A stretch of 64,000 bases of DNA from Nomia melanderi (GCF_051020985.1 NC_135007.1:17454501-17518500), one strand, 5' to 3'. Numbered from the stretch's first letter, positions 37,823-52,010 are shown. Translations and numbers: made by a program. Notes: generated from the sequence alone by a model not told the origin.

Positions 37823-39517
37823 GCGTAGATACGTCAGGGACAGAAACGAGAGGATCGTGACGGGTCGACGGGAGATCAGGTGCGCTCCGCTCCGATCAAC
37901 TGCGATCGGGAATCTTGACGGCTGGCTAGGAATTCTGTGTCCCGATGCGCCAATTATCGGGTCCTTTACGTCTGTGGAGTAGCCCCGTGGCGAGAGGGAG
38001 ACACAGAATGGACGAAACGCTGGGGAAATGGTTTTCGAACGTGGGCATTCGCGATGAGGGAAGAAGTTCTCAAATTTTTCAGATCGAAAATTCGAAGACT
38101 CCAGCACTGTAAAATTGAAAATCTTCGAAAATCGTCCTTCAGTCTCCTCATCTTCATCTCATTTGTAAGTCTTTCCTAGACCTCTTAACACGACGTCAAA
38201 GGAGTGTCTCGAGTGAAAATTATTAGACTCCCTTGGATCCCGAATGAGCCAGCTCCGTGGCAAATTTAAAACTTCGAATCAACTGAAGAATGTCATTTAC
38301 GCGGCATGCAATATCCGCGGCGCTTTTGATCCATTAAATTTTCACGCGCGTCGTTCATACTTTATGAAATTCATAAAATCATGCAACCCAGGTCGAATAA
38401 AACACACTAACAATAAAATAACCATGCAACTCCCCGAATCCTCTTTTCCCAGCCACAATATTCAAAAAGAAAATTCACCGAAACAAACAAACTAAACAAA
38501 TAAATCATTGCTGCATTAATGCAACGTTAGGTCAAAGATTCAAGCCTCGAACTTGAGCAAACAATCAGAATCTAAAATCATCCCACTTAATCAAATAACA
38601 CGCTTCGTTCAGCTATACGAAACCTCTATATAATTCCAAAGAACTAAATGAAAAACTGACTTCAAGGAAAAGTAAACGTCACTTCACCTCGCCGTTATCG
38701 GCAACAATAGCTCGCCGCGTTAGGCTCGCCAAGAGAGTTCGTCGAAAGTTTTATTTCGGCAGACCGGACGTCTCGTTTCGCGAGCCGTCACGTGGCTCCC
38801 GAGGAAACCGGATGCAACAGCTTGCCGCGCGCGCCGGCCAGCCGACTGCACTTCCGGCCTAGCGCAGCCCCTGACCCGTGAATTAATATTTCATCATGGG
38901 CTAGGTTGCGTCGCATTTTCCTACCCCTCCGGCCGCCGCTCGCCCCCATCCCCTTCCAGCGAACTGTTCACCGACTACCGGCTTTCACGGTTCGTTCTCC
39001 ATCGACTGCTCTTTGTTCCCGTTCGAGTCGTTTACTTCGCTCCGGCCGCGGCGCGGCGTCTTTGACCGTGAATCCACGGACCACGCCATTTACCACCCTC
39101 CCGGGAAATATTGCCATTTACAGCTCGCTCCCGAGACACGACGAAAACCGTTCCGCGCGGCCCTTCCTTCCCTTCGACGCTTCCGTTCGACGCATCGATC
39201 GAAGATCTCGCGGAACAGAGTTTTTCTTTTCAACTGGGCTCTCTTTCTCTAAATGCAGTTGATGGGGCAGTACAAGAAATTGCTTTGTTTCGGACTAGTG
39301 GAGCAACTTTTCAAGATGTTTTCGTTCTAAAATTGCCAATCGCGCGTTATACGTCGATAGTCCTGTTGCATTGCATACTAGATTGTTTCGAAACGTGTCA
39401 TAGGACTATGCCAAATCTCTGAATACGTAACGTTGTCATGTGTAATTCGGAAAAATGAGGATGGTTATATCAATTAACAGATCTGACGAAACCGTTACTC
39501 CACAAAGCATCATCTGG

Positions 39518-39814
39518 TTAAACCGTAATTCCCCAGAGTCCCGCGCGAGAACGGAAATCGAAAAATTCGCAGTCATTTGGTAACATTTCCAGCATCAGTA
39601 ACATACGTTCAATATTTGTGAAGGGGATTGAGTCTTCCCACCGCGGAGCGATAGAAAATCCGTCACGTTTAACCGTGACAGTCCCCTCTCGTTTCGCAAA
39701 ATCAATCGGTCGGGCCGGCCGCGGGGTCCCGTTGTCGGGCTGTCCGACAGGATCGCGTTGCATTATCTCTTCTCGCCTGACAAATTCGTCGCACGTATCC
39801 GTCATAAAATTCAT
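39518..39814 (-). CDS. Weak candidate ORF, 98 aa
   Basis: From an internal ATG at about 39814 the minus strand is open to TAA at 39520-39518. The peptide is acidic and hydrophobic instead of Arg/Ser-rich: it starts MNFMTDTCDEFVRREE, has IERMLLMLEMLPND near the end and finishes SRAGLWGITV. Third-position GC is only about half, so codon use does not separate it from background. The frame is open further upstream to a TTG. No domain is recognised, and the plus strand carries an overlapping 176-codon frame. Confidence 0.18.
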   Translation of the reverse strand: MNFMTDTCDEFVRREEIMQRDPVGQPDNGTPRPARPIDFAKREGTVTVKRDGFSIAPRWEDSIPFTNIERMLLMLEMLPNDCEFFDFRSRAGLWGITV

Positions 39815-42305
39815 TGCGCGTGCGACGATTACGCGGAGCCCGGAAATGCGGCGGCACGGGGCTATCACGATAGACTTAAACAATGACCGTGGCCCGGTGC
39901 GCGCAGCTCGGGGGGCAGCGTTCGGCCGCGACGCGAGAACGGAAGCGCGATGGAGAAAAAAAGACGGAGAGGGCCGCAGAGCCGACAGGAACCACGTGCG
40001 GCTGCATACAAACGCGCCCGAATCCCTGATACTCGTTATCTCCTCGATTCGCCGAGCGAATCGTGTAGCTTCGCACGTAAATCTCCTTTTTTTATGGAGA
40101 TCCCGTTCTCCCGTGGGCTTCTTGTGCTTTTTAGTTTCGCGCGATTGAACAGCGGAAACAATAAGTTCGCAATCTTATCGATCGTTGGAAACGAGCGTCG
40201 ATACTCGAATCCTGGACTCAGCATTATTTATCCAACTTTCGGGAACACTTAAAGAGTAGTTACTCGAAAAAATGATGATAATTGTCCGATCTATACATCC
40301 AGCGATTGGTCAGGTTTGAAAAGGTAATCGCGAATTGCATACACGCGCTACCGATATGAAAGTTTGAACTTCTGCTTTTTAATGGAACCGAGAGAAGAGA
40401 AAGATGGAAAGGTAAACGGCAACGAAACGAGATTAATCGAACGTGCGGGACGCGTCGCGTCGCGTTGCGCGCGATCGGCGTTGGTAATCCTCTATTTCTT
40501 GGTCCCGGCTTTGGCTAACCAAAACCGAGCGGTCCGATATTGCCGCACGGTACGTGATTCCAACGATTATTATCGACGCGGGTCGCATTATTAATCCGGT
40601 TATTGCCGCTCGACAATGCGTGCGCAAACGCAGGCGAATTAGAGTTAACGATATTGGCCCGTTTCGATATTGCCGCGCGTCGGGATGCGTTTCCGCGAGT
40701 AAATTATGATGACGTTTCGGCCATCCGTCAGCCGGGAATCGTCGTGTCACCGTTTCTATCGTTTCCACCGCCCCCGCGCGCGCCGATCCTCCATCGATGA
40801 TGCGAATCGTCGCGGGCATTGTGTCGCCGCGAATTACGGTCCGCGCTTTCGAACGGTCGATCTCTCCTCGAGATACGCCGGCGCGTCGATTAGACGCGTC
40901 TGTCGAGTTATCGTCGATCCGTAAACAACGTTGTAGTCGCAATTACGAAACGGACGCTCGGGAAACTTGAAAATTCTGTCCTGGAGCTCGCGCCTTGTGT
41001 TCTCTTTGACGGTTAAGCAGAGATTACAGCGGAGATTGCGCCGAAAGGGAAATATCATTGCAGTAAAATTTAAACGTTTAAATATCTGGAAACTCGAAAG
41101 CTTGGAAGTCTGAAAACTGGGAAAACATTAAAGTTGAAAAGTTTACATTTAATTTGAACTTCGAGCAAGGAGGATCGCTACTTCCGGCAGCAAAGCCTCC
41201 AGGGAAGCCGCCCAGACGCTCGGCTGCTAGCAGAGTCAACAGCGTTCGGCGCTAACAAATTATCAGGCTCAAGCACCGATTACCGGGACTACCAGATTAA
41301 TCAGGGTCAAACGTTCAAGGCGACCAGGTTCCGGCGAGCTTATCAGATCATCAGGATTATCAGAGAATCGGAATTATCGAATGATCGGGAGCAGCGGTCG
41401 GTCACCGGGATTAGGTTGCATCTCGTCGAGGGAATTATACCGCGAGACGAGCGGGATCCTCGTCGCGTTACGAATTCCGGGTTCTTCGGCCGTGACGCGG
41501 CCTCCCGACGATTTCCATTCCGAGGGATACGCGATATCTCGCGAGATCGGTTTCAGCGCAAGCGCCAGCTCATGCGAAAGTCCGATACGTTTCCCCCTAT
41601 GGTGAGTTATGAGTAGATTTGCATATAGAAACGCCGCCGCCCGGCCAAAGTAGACAGCTGACACTCGGACGCGACTCTATCGTGCCCATTAAATTCCCGC
41701 AGTTTGTCCCGCCTGTGACGGATTAAATATACCGGGAAAGGACGCGTTTGATCGTCCACCGGCGATCCAGTGGATCCGGCTTAAGCCAACACTGTCTTTT
41801 GTGACACGCTATACCGTTCCGGCTATCCGCTCCGCAGTATTCCCGCTTTAACGGGCGTCTTTGACGCACTGCTCGGATGATTAGTTTTGACAGCGGGTTG
41901 GATACTTAGGGACTTTAGGGATTTCTTTTATGCTTTCACTGACGTCGCAGTTACCAGCGATACGATGCCTCGGATGGGACCAAAAATTCACTTTTACAAG
42001 GACTTCCGTCGAACCGATATTCGCTGGATTAGGGGGATGATGGATTGGGTACGTCGTTTTGATCAGTCCCTTTGATCCTACGGGATTTTTACGGGTTCGA
42101 GCGCTTGATACACATCGATGCGATGACTTCGCGATTAGAAGTAGCGTTGTTAGTTGAAATTGTACGAAGTTGAAATAAATAGGGGTAAGTGTATGGGAAG
42201 AAATGAAAGTCTTCTTGAAAATCTACCGTAGATGCTAAGAAAATGTTTAATGAAAATTATATGCTGCAAGGGAATTTAGAGCACGTTGATTTACTAACTC
42301 TGCAG

Positions 42306-42479
42306 GCAGGATGGTCAAGTTTCCTTTGCCGAACGGAACTACAGGCACGAATTACAAAGTAATCTACGCGCTAATGGCGAAACTTAGAGGTTCGGGCCAG
42401 GACTTGGCACACTTTCGGCCACTGCTGGGATCGTGATTGATCTAAGTTCGCAAGTACGAATAGAACAGGGGGTCCGCAG
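42306..42479 (+). ncRNA. Possible non-coding exon
   Basis: The acceptor CTCTGCAG ends at 42305, and overlapping donors follow (CCGCAG|GTGTAAGT; a second GTAAGT starts at 42482). All three frames contain stops, so an exon here would be untranslated: a lncRNA or 5' UTR exon. A 41-codon ORF starts at ATG 42311. The TACTAAC at 42292-42298 looks like a branch point but is only about 8 nt from the AG, which is too close for normal splicing. Low CpG compared with flanks. Confidence 0.2.
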
Positions 42480-42997
42480 GTGTAAGTAGCTCCTGCGATG
42501 AGAGTGGCCCTGCGTTTGATTGATTAGCGATCTTAATTACACTGGACAAGATCAGTAATCGCGCTCTGCTGGTCGAGAAATTCTATCAACATCTCGGTGA
42601 TTAATCTCGTATTCAACTTCATCGTCCTTTGTATCGAAATCCCCGATATGCGTGCAAGCTCAAATCAAAATCAACTCAAAATCTCATTTCAAGGGAAGAA
42701 ATCTCGAGGAAATCCACTCGAATTTACATAAATCCGCTGGTTCATTTTTCTTTACACAACGAGGATTTAGACTAAATCCTCGGAGAAGAGGATCGTTGGC
42801 AAAAGCTATCAGACACGAGATAAAAATTTTAAACTAAATCTAGCAAATCTATATAGCATTTACATCGTCTAAATTAAATAATAGTTTCATTTGAATAAAT
42901 ATGAAACTCCTTTCTTTTCCGATAGGTTCTTAACTATCAAGAAGGTTTATCAAGCTGTCAAAGAAATCACTGGAAAAGGGGTTGAATCGCCAAGATC

Positions 42998-43186
42998 ATG
43001 AAAGTTCAAAGGCAAAAAGATTTCACGGATGAATTATTCGTTCGTTTTTGCGTGCAGCTCGCAGTCATTTCGGCCGCGTTCTGGAAAGCGGACGAAACGG
43101 CTCGGATCCTTCCGGGCCTTGGCAAGAAAAATAAACGCGCCTCGTGGTTACCGAAGGTAGGTGTAAAGAGCTTTCAACCGGCATAA
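42998..43186 (+). CDS. Weak candidate first coding exon or 62-aa ORF
   Basis: ATG at 42998 (context ATCATGA), stop TAA at 43184-43186. The peptide begins MKVQRQKDFTDELFVRF, with a hydrophobic VQLAVISAAFW segment and a basic end. A donor-like site (CCGAAG|GTAGGT) falls near codon 53, so this could be an exon instead of a whole ORF. Unrecognised; the composition is natural but not decisive. Confidence 0.17.
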   Translation: MKVQRQKDFTDELFVRFCVQLAVISAAFWKADETARILPGLGKKNKRASWLPKVGVKSFQPA

Positions 43187-46100
43187 AGCTTATCCGGAAA
43201 AATCGACGGCCGCGCTGCGAGGCTGCGGAAAATCGGGACTTTCGGCTGAGACGTCTTCCGCTCGAAATAAATCTTCTTCGAACTGTCTTACCCTGATCAA
43301 CGGGGAAATCTGAAATCCCGGTGATTTTTCGTTGGCTCGAACTTCAGCTACGGTAGACTAAAGTTCCTTTATTGAATTTTCTTGATTAATTTCTAGGAAA
43401 TTCATCGTAACACTCGAAAATTTCGTTTGAATCGAAGAAACTGGATTGAATTACAATATTATAGGTTTCGTTTCGTTGCACGTGACGCGATATTCTTTAA
43501 TTTTACAATTGAAAAACTATCGGTGACTATTTTATTTTTAACATTCCAAGCTTCGATATACAGGTTTACTTCGAAGCTTAATTATCGGTGAAAATATTTG
43601 CACTGACAACTGCAAACTTCGGAGATGCGAAATAATCGAGACGAGGAATTCCGTTAATTTCTAACACACGGATCGAGTTGTTCGTAGAATTTACGCGGCA
43701 CTCGGACGAGTAAAACGCAGTCGCGAGGATCGGCCCGTGATTGTCCCGTGATTCCCCCGTAAAGTTGCCGAACGACGCGACGCCGTTCCATAGATCCAAT
43801 TAACCGTGAAATTACCGGTTGAATAATACCACGACCAATGAAACGAAACGTTTATTACATTTTCGCGGTGAAATTAACGTGCGCCTGGTATAAATTATGA
43901 AACGCAATTACAATTAATGCTGTGTATTCATTATTCACCGACGCGCGGCGCTCGCGGTTTCTTTATTTCGCGTCGTTCCGCGATCGCCGCGCAGTCGGCT
44001 GCCTCTCGGTGAAATTCGATGGAGGAAAAAAGCCTGCAGCCATCGAGTAACCGGCATTTCTTCTACCAGATATTCGCGAAAATTCTAGTAGCAATGGTAT
44101 CGCAACTACCTCGCAAAAACTTGAAAATACAATAGAAATTCCAACGATATTCCAACTTTCGTTGCACTTTCAATCCAAAGGAAACAACCTAATAGCTTCA
44201 ATTGCCAATTACGAACGACAGTTCAAATCCCGCGATGAATCCCCTATCTGGAACATTCACTTAACCCCCCCATCTCGAATGAAAATTTTATCACGCCCGG
44301 GATAAGCCCAGTCAGCGGAGTGAAACGAAAACGACCCAATGAACAGAATTCGCGAGTGGCTCGCAATCTCCGGTAAAGACGGAGGTACGGCCACGGGCGA
44401 GCCGCGTCGAAACGAACCAACGACGCCGGCGACGATCGTCGGTTAATTAAAGAGGGTAGAGAACGGCGTGCATCGGGGATCGTTATTGTCGCGGGGGATT
44501 AATCGGCGAGCTAATACAAGCGGACCCGTAAACCCGGCGAGCGAATCGACCCTCCGCGGTCCTGTACACACAGGACTCTTGCGGTTAATGGCCAGCCCCG
44601 TTCACCGTTACTCGCGGCGGTTTCGGACGATTGCGAGCCGGACCACGGGCTTTCGGGTAATTTAATGTTTCCACGGCAATCCACTTAGCATCCCAACGCT
44701 GCCACCCACCTGCCCGTCCACTTAAGTGCCGGCCAGCTTTCGCCAGATCCTTGGAGGATCGGCCGCGGTGGCTGCTCCGCGGAGGCCGCGCAACTTCGAC
44801 TCCGTTTCCACTCCCTGTTCACGCTAATGAACGTTCACGCGGCCATTAGAAGCCACTTTCCATTGCCGAGGCTCGATTAGAGTTGCTTGGGATTAGATTG
44901 ATGATGGACATTCTGGGGACGCTCGGTCGCTGCAGGAATCTCGCCGGAGTGGCCGAAGAAACAGAGGAATGATTTAGGTTTCTATTGTCTTGTGGAGTTT
45001 GTCGCATTTTTCGGATTCCGATTGATCGTTTGAAGATGCTAAGTGGTAGTTGCTTTAATAGTTCGCGTTATGTTAATTTTGGAAAGTGGTACGGTGCTGA
45101 ATTAGAATCAGAAGATTAATGGCGCGTTGAGAAATCACTGAAGCAACGGATGAAAATGGAACGTACATGGAATAAGTTTACCGATCAACGCTGATTATCG
45201 AAACACTGGAGATCAGTTTGAAAACGACAGGGCACAAGCGTCAGAGGGCTCCTTTGATCGCCGGATTACTTGGACTACCGTAATTTCGTTGCGGAATAAT
45301 TCCGATACCCCGGCTAGCCGTGGGTCAAGCGTAGCTCTATCATATTAAAATTTCAAGGTATCGACGCGGTTGCCGGTCTGCGAGCCGTTAACAGGTTTAA
45401 TGGAGTTTCGACAGCAGCGTGTAAGCTGCGGTTGTCAGAAATTGCGGGGTTAAGGTGAAACGAAGTGGTTTAGGGACGCGAGGCTTGCAAACGTGACGTG
45501 CGGTTCTCGAGAGATGCTGCTCTATTAATAATAGCGAGACTACAAATCTTTCTGCACTCATATTTCTCCATCGATTATCGTTCTAAAAATCTGAAAACCT
45601 AGAAATTCCGAAGAAATCGAAATGCAACAAACGCTGGAAAGAGACGCGACACTCGAAGAAACCATTGGAAAATAGAGAAAAGCAACAGAATAAACCCCGG
45701 GAACCCAGAAAATCGAACTCTCGACGAGCCCTCGGTCTCTTTATTCGCGCGACAACGCCGCCGTCGACGGGGCCATCTTCGACAGAGATCCTCGCGGCAT
45801 CGTTCCGTCGGCGTACAAAAGGGGGACAGTCGGCAGCATCTGGCCTCGAAACATCTCTCTCTCCCGGAGGGTTCTTTCACGGCGCGGCTCTGGCTACGAC
45901 GTCCGATTTCAACGGCAGCGATACGTCCCTCGGCGGAAGAGAGTCCTAGGCAGACCTTCAGCCGCCGCGGATCGAAGTAGACCGGCCATTGTTGCCGGTT
46001 AATTAAGGGAATTGATGAAAGATTAAGGAGTTCCTCGTCGCCGTCCGCTATTCGACGTTCGGCGCACGCCTCCGTCGGCTTCTCGAACCGGCCGAGCCCC

Positions 46101-47870
46101 GATTGGACGCATTGTGCTCGGATATCGGCGGGTTTCTCTCCACTGTTCGGAGATCTCGAACATCGGGGTATAATGTGATCTTCGCGGAATAACGGATGCG
46201 CTGGGTTGTGACACGGATAATGCGGTTTTTAATCTTCCTTTTGTTTCAACGATCGTGAAACTCTTTTTAAGCCAACCGCATTGTCTGCAGGATGATCAGC
46301 GATAACCGAGTGACTCTTTCACCTTCAGAGTACCTCCCAAAGTCGAAAACTAACGAACAAATCGAACTGCGATCGCTAAAAGAAATAATAAACACGCGTA
46401 TTACACGGGTAACTAATTAAACTTTCCGACGAGCCAGCTTCCCCCGGGGAAGCTCGCTCGATCAAAGTTAAATGGGAGCTCCGAACGAGATGAAAAAGTC
46501 CCACTTAACATACTTAAGATTATTCGCAACTCGCGGAAGGACCAAAACACGATAACATTTAACAGGACTGCGCCGGGTCTTACGCTCGAGCTGGGAACAG
46601 TTTCGAAAGTTTGCGTCGGCCGGAGTGTATCGGTGCGCGACGTCGATCCTGAACCGATTGAAAACTCGCCCGGAAAGGGAGGGGCAGACCCGCCGCCCTT
46701 CGACGATATCCCGGCGCACCGGGATAAAAATTTCATCGTTCGATCGTCGAGCAGCGCGGATTCTCGTCTTCGGGTAATTAATTACGAAAGGGGCTGCCAC
46801 CGCCGCTCTTCCATCTCGACTCGAGGAAGATCGGGAAGCGTCCGGAGAAAAAAAAGTCCATCCCCCATGGAAGACGGGCCGTGTTTCGCTCAACATCACC
46901 CCGCCCCTCCGGCCGATTCGCTTTTTGTTTGCTTTCTATCGGCGCGGGGTTAATTGAGTCCGACGAATTAATCTTGTATAGCCGACTCCGGGGTAGCTCG
47001 GTTACGCTCCATCGAATTTGCGTTACTTTTTTACCGCGCCGCTCGCCTCTTCGCTTCGGCTTTTTCTCGCGGAAGAACCGGGAGGATCTTCGATGCCGGC
47101 GGACTCTCAGCTCGCGGTGATTTATAAACACCGAATAAATTTCAGTATTTTTTCCGATTCCCTTTTTCGAGCGGACTAATTAATCTCCCAGCGGACCGTC
47201 CCGGTGAAGTTGATTGATTCTTCGGGCTGCGAGGATTTTTCGGGGGTTCACGGTTTGTTTCGCGTTTGATTTTCCGCCGGGCGGACGGCGTTCGTCGGGA
47301 TTCGGATAACTGCGAGGAAATCGCAGCCCGAGGAGATCGAGAGACCGACAGGTCGCAGATTTCCGAATAACTTTCTCGACGCCTCGAACTCCGAGGCAAT
47401 ATCGTATTACCCCGCCATCCGTCGTTACATTCCCACCGAAAATCGAAGATAATCTCCCGCGTCGGGGAGCAAGGAGAATTCACGGTTTTCCGAAAAGAAG
47501 ACGCGCAGATCCTCCGGGAAAGTGGATTTCCTTAAACTCCATCGGAAGAGATTCGAACTTCCAGGTGAAATTGATTTTCAAACTTTTCCTGCTCTCTTTC
47601 GCGGGCCGTCCGCCTCGGCGAACATTAGTTAATTACTTCCCCGACAAGCTTATTCCCGTGAAAGTTTCTTCGTCCGCGAGAGTTCGTCGTGCTCGAAACA
47701 AGGGAGAGAAAAAAAAAACGGAGGGCACACCTCGTGTGTCAATATATTGGCTCTTCTCGTTCCTCGGGAGCAGAGGTCATTGTGTAACTTGCTTAATGGG
47801 ATTTCCGGTAACGTTTATCGGACACGGGTTTCAAAGATCACGCGAAATCGACGGAGCTTTGTCTCTTCTA

Positions 47871-47928
47871 ATACAAAGTTATATCATTATTATATCATTA
47901 TATCATTAAGATACAAGGTTATATCATT
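47871..47928 (+). repeat. ATATCATT-rich tandem, 40-bp period
   Basis: ATACAAAGTTATATCATT at 47871 recurs with one change at 47911; two further ATATCATT units lie between. AT-rich island in GC-rich flanks. Confidence 0.8.
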
Positions 47929-50149
47929 TTCAGTTTCATACCAATGTTACTTTCGATTGGCTGTAATCGACTAGCGCAACACATGCTTCGTAATCGACTC
48001 GACTCTCCGATGACCCAATTAATTTCGCTATAAACAAATTTGTCTGACGTAAAACGAACCGACGTGTCAGCCTGCAAATTGAATTCGCAGCGACTGAAAA
48101 GTGTTACATAAAAAGCTGACTGAATTAATTCCATTCGTCACGGATAAATTAAACGGCCACGCGAAAACGAGGCGAATGAAAATATGAAGGTAAATGAATT
48201 ATTCGAGGTTAACTATTCCATCGCAAACACCGTCAGTAATTCATAATCGGATTACATCTCGCCGAGACTGTTCCAGAATACCTGACCGACGGAATATTTC
48301 ATTTACAGCGAGCTTCCGAGCGGCGACGCTGAAACTTTTCTTCTTAGCATTCGCTGGAAGCCGCGGCGGAAGTCTGGCGCGCGGCCAATTCCGCCGCGTT
48401 CCTTCCGCGGCATCCAGACGCGATAAAAAAGCTTGACAATTAAACGGGCAACTTTATTAAAACGCGTCGCACCTGCGCGCCCGCAAAAACCCGAGCGTTC
48501 CTCCCGCCCCGCGGCCCGGCCGGGTCCCTAGGAAAAAAGGATCGGCGATCTCTCGCGCCAGAGCCGATTCAGCCCTCGAAAAACTGGCAAGCTTTCTGAA
48601 CGCCTCGCTCCTTCTTTCTTCCATTTGTTTCGATATTTATTACGTGTCAGTCTCGCCTGCGATTCTATTTTAGGCGGATGTGACACCGAGACTTGCCACG
48701 TTCCGAATCGATTTGGAATTTCGCTTGAAATTGCTTTTATGCTCGACGGTTTTTCGCGAGAACCGATATCCCTGCTAACCTGGAAATGAATTCTGAATGG
48801 CGAGCTTCGAAGCGGCGACTAAGGAGTTTCAAATATTCTACGAGTAATAATATCGTTTTATCACCCCTTTAAACATTCAGTTCCCAGGGTGTTTTCTTCG
48901 AATGCTAACCCTTTAAAAATGAATCTCTTCTTCGTATCGGAGCTCGCGAACTCGAGGAAGTAATTTCGAAAGTTCTCGAACTTCGGAATCGAAGGCACGC
49001 CATCATCGAAGAATACTCGATCATTCGCAGCGGAATTTTCCGGGGAAAGAGGGAATAACAGCTAGCGCGCTCCATCATTCATTGCAGAATCAAACATCAT
49101 CGCTCACCGACTTAGCATGTAATCACCCAATAAACTCAAACCGAATATTCCCGCGAACTTCGGAACACTGAACTTCCCTCTCCGTACTGTCCCAACGCTC
49201 TCCGAAGGGTTAAGTACTTCATATCCCTCCGCAACCGACACAACTCGCCACGTAAGGAACCATGATCGATGTTAACTGCGCCAAACAAGCTAGACGTTAG
49301 TAGCAACTGCTTGAACCAACTTACGGCGTTAACTGTTACGTTAGTATACATATAGCTCAATATTTCTCTACGAAATTTCGTCAAAATTTAACATCTGAAC
49401 AAACAGGAATAAATAAAAAAAGTTTCTTTGGACGTAAGGAAAAATGAATTACTTCACTTTACTCGTGAAGTTCCGTCTGAAAATTCTTCGTCTGCGAAAT
49501 TAAAAGCAAGCTACGACGAGTATACTCGTCAAACACCGTTAAATAGGTTAAGAATGCGAAGAAGAAGAATGCGCAGAAGAATAAGAAATGTCTCGCTCCA
49601 CAAACGTACTGATCCGGAACACGGAAATTTCGAGAATGCTCGAAAGAGCAGTCGAAACAATTTCGTTTACTCGTTACACGCGGAGAAGAATAGTGGAGCA
49701 GCGGCCGAAGGTTTAAGCGCGCCGGCCGCGGCTCGTCTCGTCCGCGAATTTACTCGGCCGAATATTTTCCTTTATTCAGCGTCGCTGCGCTCGTAGCTCG
49801 CGCGGCCGCAATTCCCCGGGACTCCCGTGCATCTTCATATTTCCCGTTCCAACGGGATTCTCCGTGCTTTTTCTTATCCTTTCGCCTCGGCGCGGTCTTC
49901 TCGACGTATTCGCCGCTAATGCGACCGATCGCGTGGCTGCTAGCAACGAACGATCGGTTAACAGCGCTATCTTTTCCAGAAGTTTTTTCATTTTCTTAAC
50001 AATCTATTCAAAAATCGTTAGTTAATCCAAAAGATTAGATGCTAGTAAAAAATCAATTAAAATCAAAGACGTACACGTAAAATAAACGGAAAATTTCTCT
50101 GCGTTCTCGTTTCTAAACGACGGAGCAGAACCGACGATCGCAGCCGAAA

Positions 50150-50169
50150 ATCGTACGGCAAGGGGTTGA
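50150..50169. mobile_element. Possible related TTAA-type terminus
   Basis: The sequence TCGTACGGCAAGGGGTTGAA shares GCAAGGGGTTRA with the terminus at 23931-23942, in the same orientation. TTGA would be a decayed TTAA. It is short and could be coincidence. Confidence 0.22.
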
Positions 50170-51990
50170 AGTTCACATAACATCGAGAAAAGTTCCGCGA
50201 GACGAGTGATCGGATCGCGCGATCCACGACGCTGCACCGAGATCGGTATGCAAATCAATACGGGCGAAGCGCGAGCAGCTTGGCCACCGGAAGAGCTTTC
50301 CCGTGTCCCCTTTCCCCGGACCGCCACGCCGCCTAATGTAAATTTACTGTCGCTTCGTTGCTCTTCCCTTCCGCTTTTTCCTCCGCCCCCGAAACTGCAT
50401 CGGCGCCCGATGCGCTCCTTTTTTCATCGTCCAAGACCGCCCGGCCGGATCCCGAGCAGTTCGGACGATCGCATCGGCTTCTTTTTGCGCCGGCGACCGG
50501 TCGGGAAGTTGATCTCCGGCTTCCATGTAAAATATTTACTCGGGAGTACCCCGGCGAAATTGCTGCACTTGTTTTCGGGAGTTCGGCTTTGCTCTCTCCG
50601 ATGGAGATTTCCTTGCGAGGACTCGTGCAATGATCTTTGAGTAGTTCCGGCGTGTTTCGCGGCGCTGCGGGACCGCCCGGTTTCGGAGTCCGCTTTTCGA
50701 AGCGAGTGGACGATCGCTGCGAGATTCTTTGTAGAATATTCGAAGAATAATAGAAGAGCATCGGGAGAATTATTGGAATTATTGGGAGAATCAAGTTTCT
50801 CGAGTTCTCTTGCTAATTAAATGAAGAAATTAATTAGGTATTCTCCGATGCAGCTTCTAGGTAAATCAAATAAAATCGAATCTTCCTGCAAATGACACAG
50901 AGTTCGTCGATCTGACGAGAAATAATCCTCGTGACGCATTTATCGCCTGATTTTCTCTTTATTATGTACATATCCGACGAAAATTCACTTTCGTTAGCAT
51001 CGAAACGACCCAGTTACATCGCCGGAAGAATGAAAATCCTCGAATCGAGTGCAGAAACCGCGAGCCGCCTCGCTCATCCGGTTTCCATCCGTCAAAGTCA
51101 ATCCAGTCCGTGCGCTCGTTCGAGTTTCGCCCTCGATCATCCACCGAAATCGAGCTCGCGGATGCTCGCAATCCCATCCCGACGTCGTCATTAAAGTTGC
51201 GAGCTTTACAACTTGTAGAACGATGAAGGTTTCGACGCCGCCGGGAGTCGGCTATTATTTCTGATAATCCGACGGTTCGATTAATTCGATTCCCGGATTA
51301 AGAGAATCCTCCGATCCGAACGAACCCGGCCGACCCACCCTTCCTTCCGCGTGCTTTGAGCAATCGTTCGGGAATCGATCCTATTGCTTCCGCCACCGAT
51401 TGCTTTAGGACGCTACTTTGCTCGAGTAATCGAAGGATGTACCGTCTAATGAGGCAATTAACTGTTTTCTCGAGTGTTTTACGGTTCGATGACAGGTAAC
51501 TGGTCGAGAACGAAAATTATAAGGAATTCCTTTTTTGTGATCTTTACACAGTTCCGATGGTACTTCGATTTTTGTTATCTAAGGGTAACGAGCACTGAAG
51601 TTTCGCTAATTAGAGAGATGTTTCCAATAATACTACCATAGTACTTTCATTCAAATTTAAACAAATCGCCTAAGTATTTCTAATAATATCATTATTCTAG
51701 GTTTTATTAGGAATTGCATGATACACGATGATTGTCCGATAATCATAAATATGTAAATATTTCCAATAACGCCACAGTTTCATACTTTTCGTCGGAATAC
51801 GAGTAACGAAAAACGTTCCTCCCGAGAATTTCTCGACCGACATTCGAGGGAAAACATTTCCAGCGGAGACCTTTACTTTTTCGTCGGCGTTCCCGCGATA
51901 AAAGTGGTGGCAAAGGTATCGCCATTTCACGGTAAATTAAAATTCAACGTTTCGATAATGCCGGCCTCTCAAAAGGAAAATTGCCGCCTC

Positions 51991-52010
51991 GCGCCGCGCC
52001 GCGCCGCGCC
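51991..52010. repeat. (GCGCC)4 microsatellite, with (CGACG)3 at 52096-52110
   Basis: Four GCGCC units. About 85 bp downstream is a second CpG pentamer run, three CGACG units. Both sit in a strongly GC-rich block. Confidence 0.9.

Larger units (their letters stand above)
36951..42291. other. No gene recognised with confidence
   Basis: Holds the CCTG microsatellite, AT-rich DNA at 38160-38700, and a degenerate TTATCAGG-like repeat at 41255-41390. A plus frame from ATG 41381 meets a good donor (TATG|GTGAGT) exactly at its stop. The 253-codon frame at 37221-37982 is at chance length. Confidence 0.55.

Noticed and set aside
37221..37982. Longest frame in the window, 253 codons, plus strand
   Set aside because: It starts at TTG, runs through a CCTG microsatellite and has no domain. 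Frames of this length are expected by chance in 64 kb of GC-moderate, CpG-rich DNA read in six frames.
39618..40148. 176-codon plus-strand frame
   Set aside because: Starts at GTG, is Arg/Ser-rich, and the opposite strand is also open; typical of CpG-rich chance frames.
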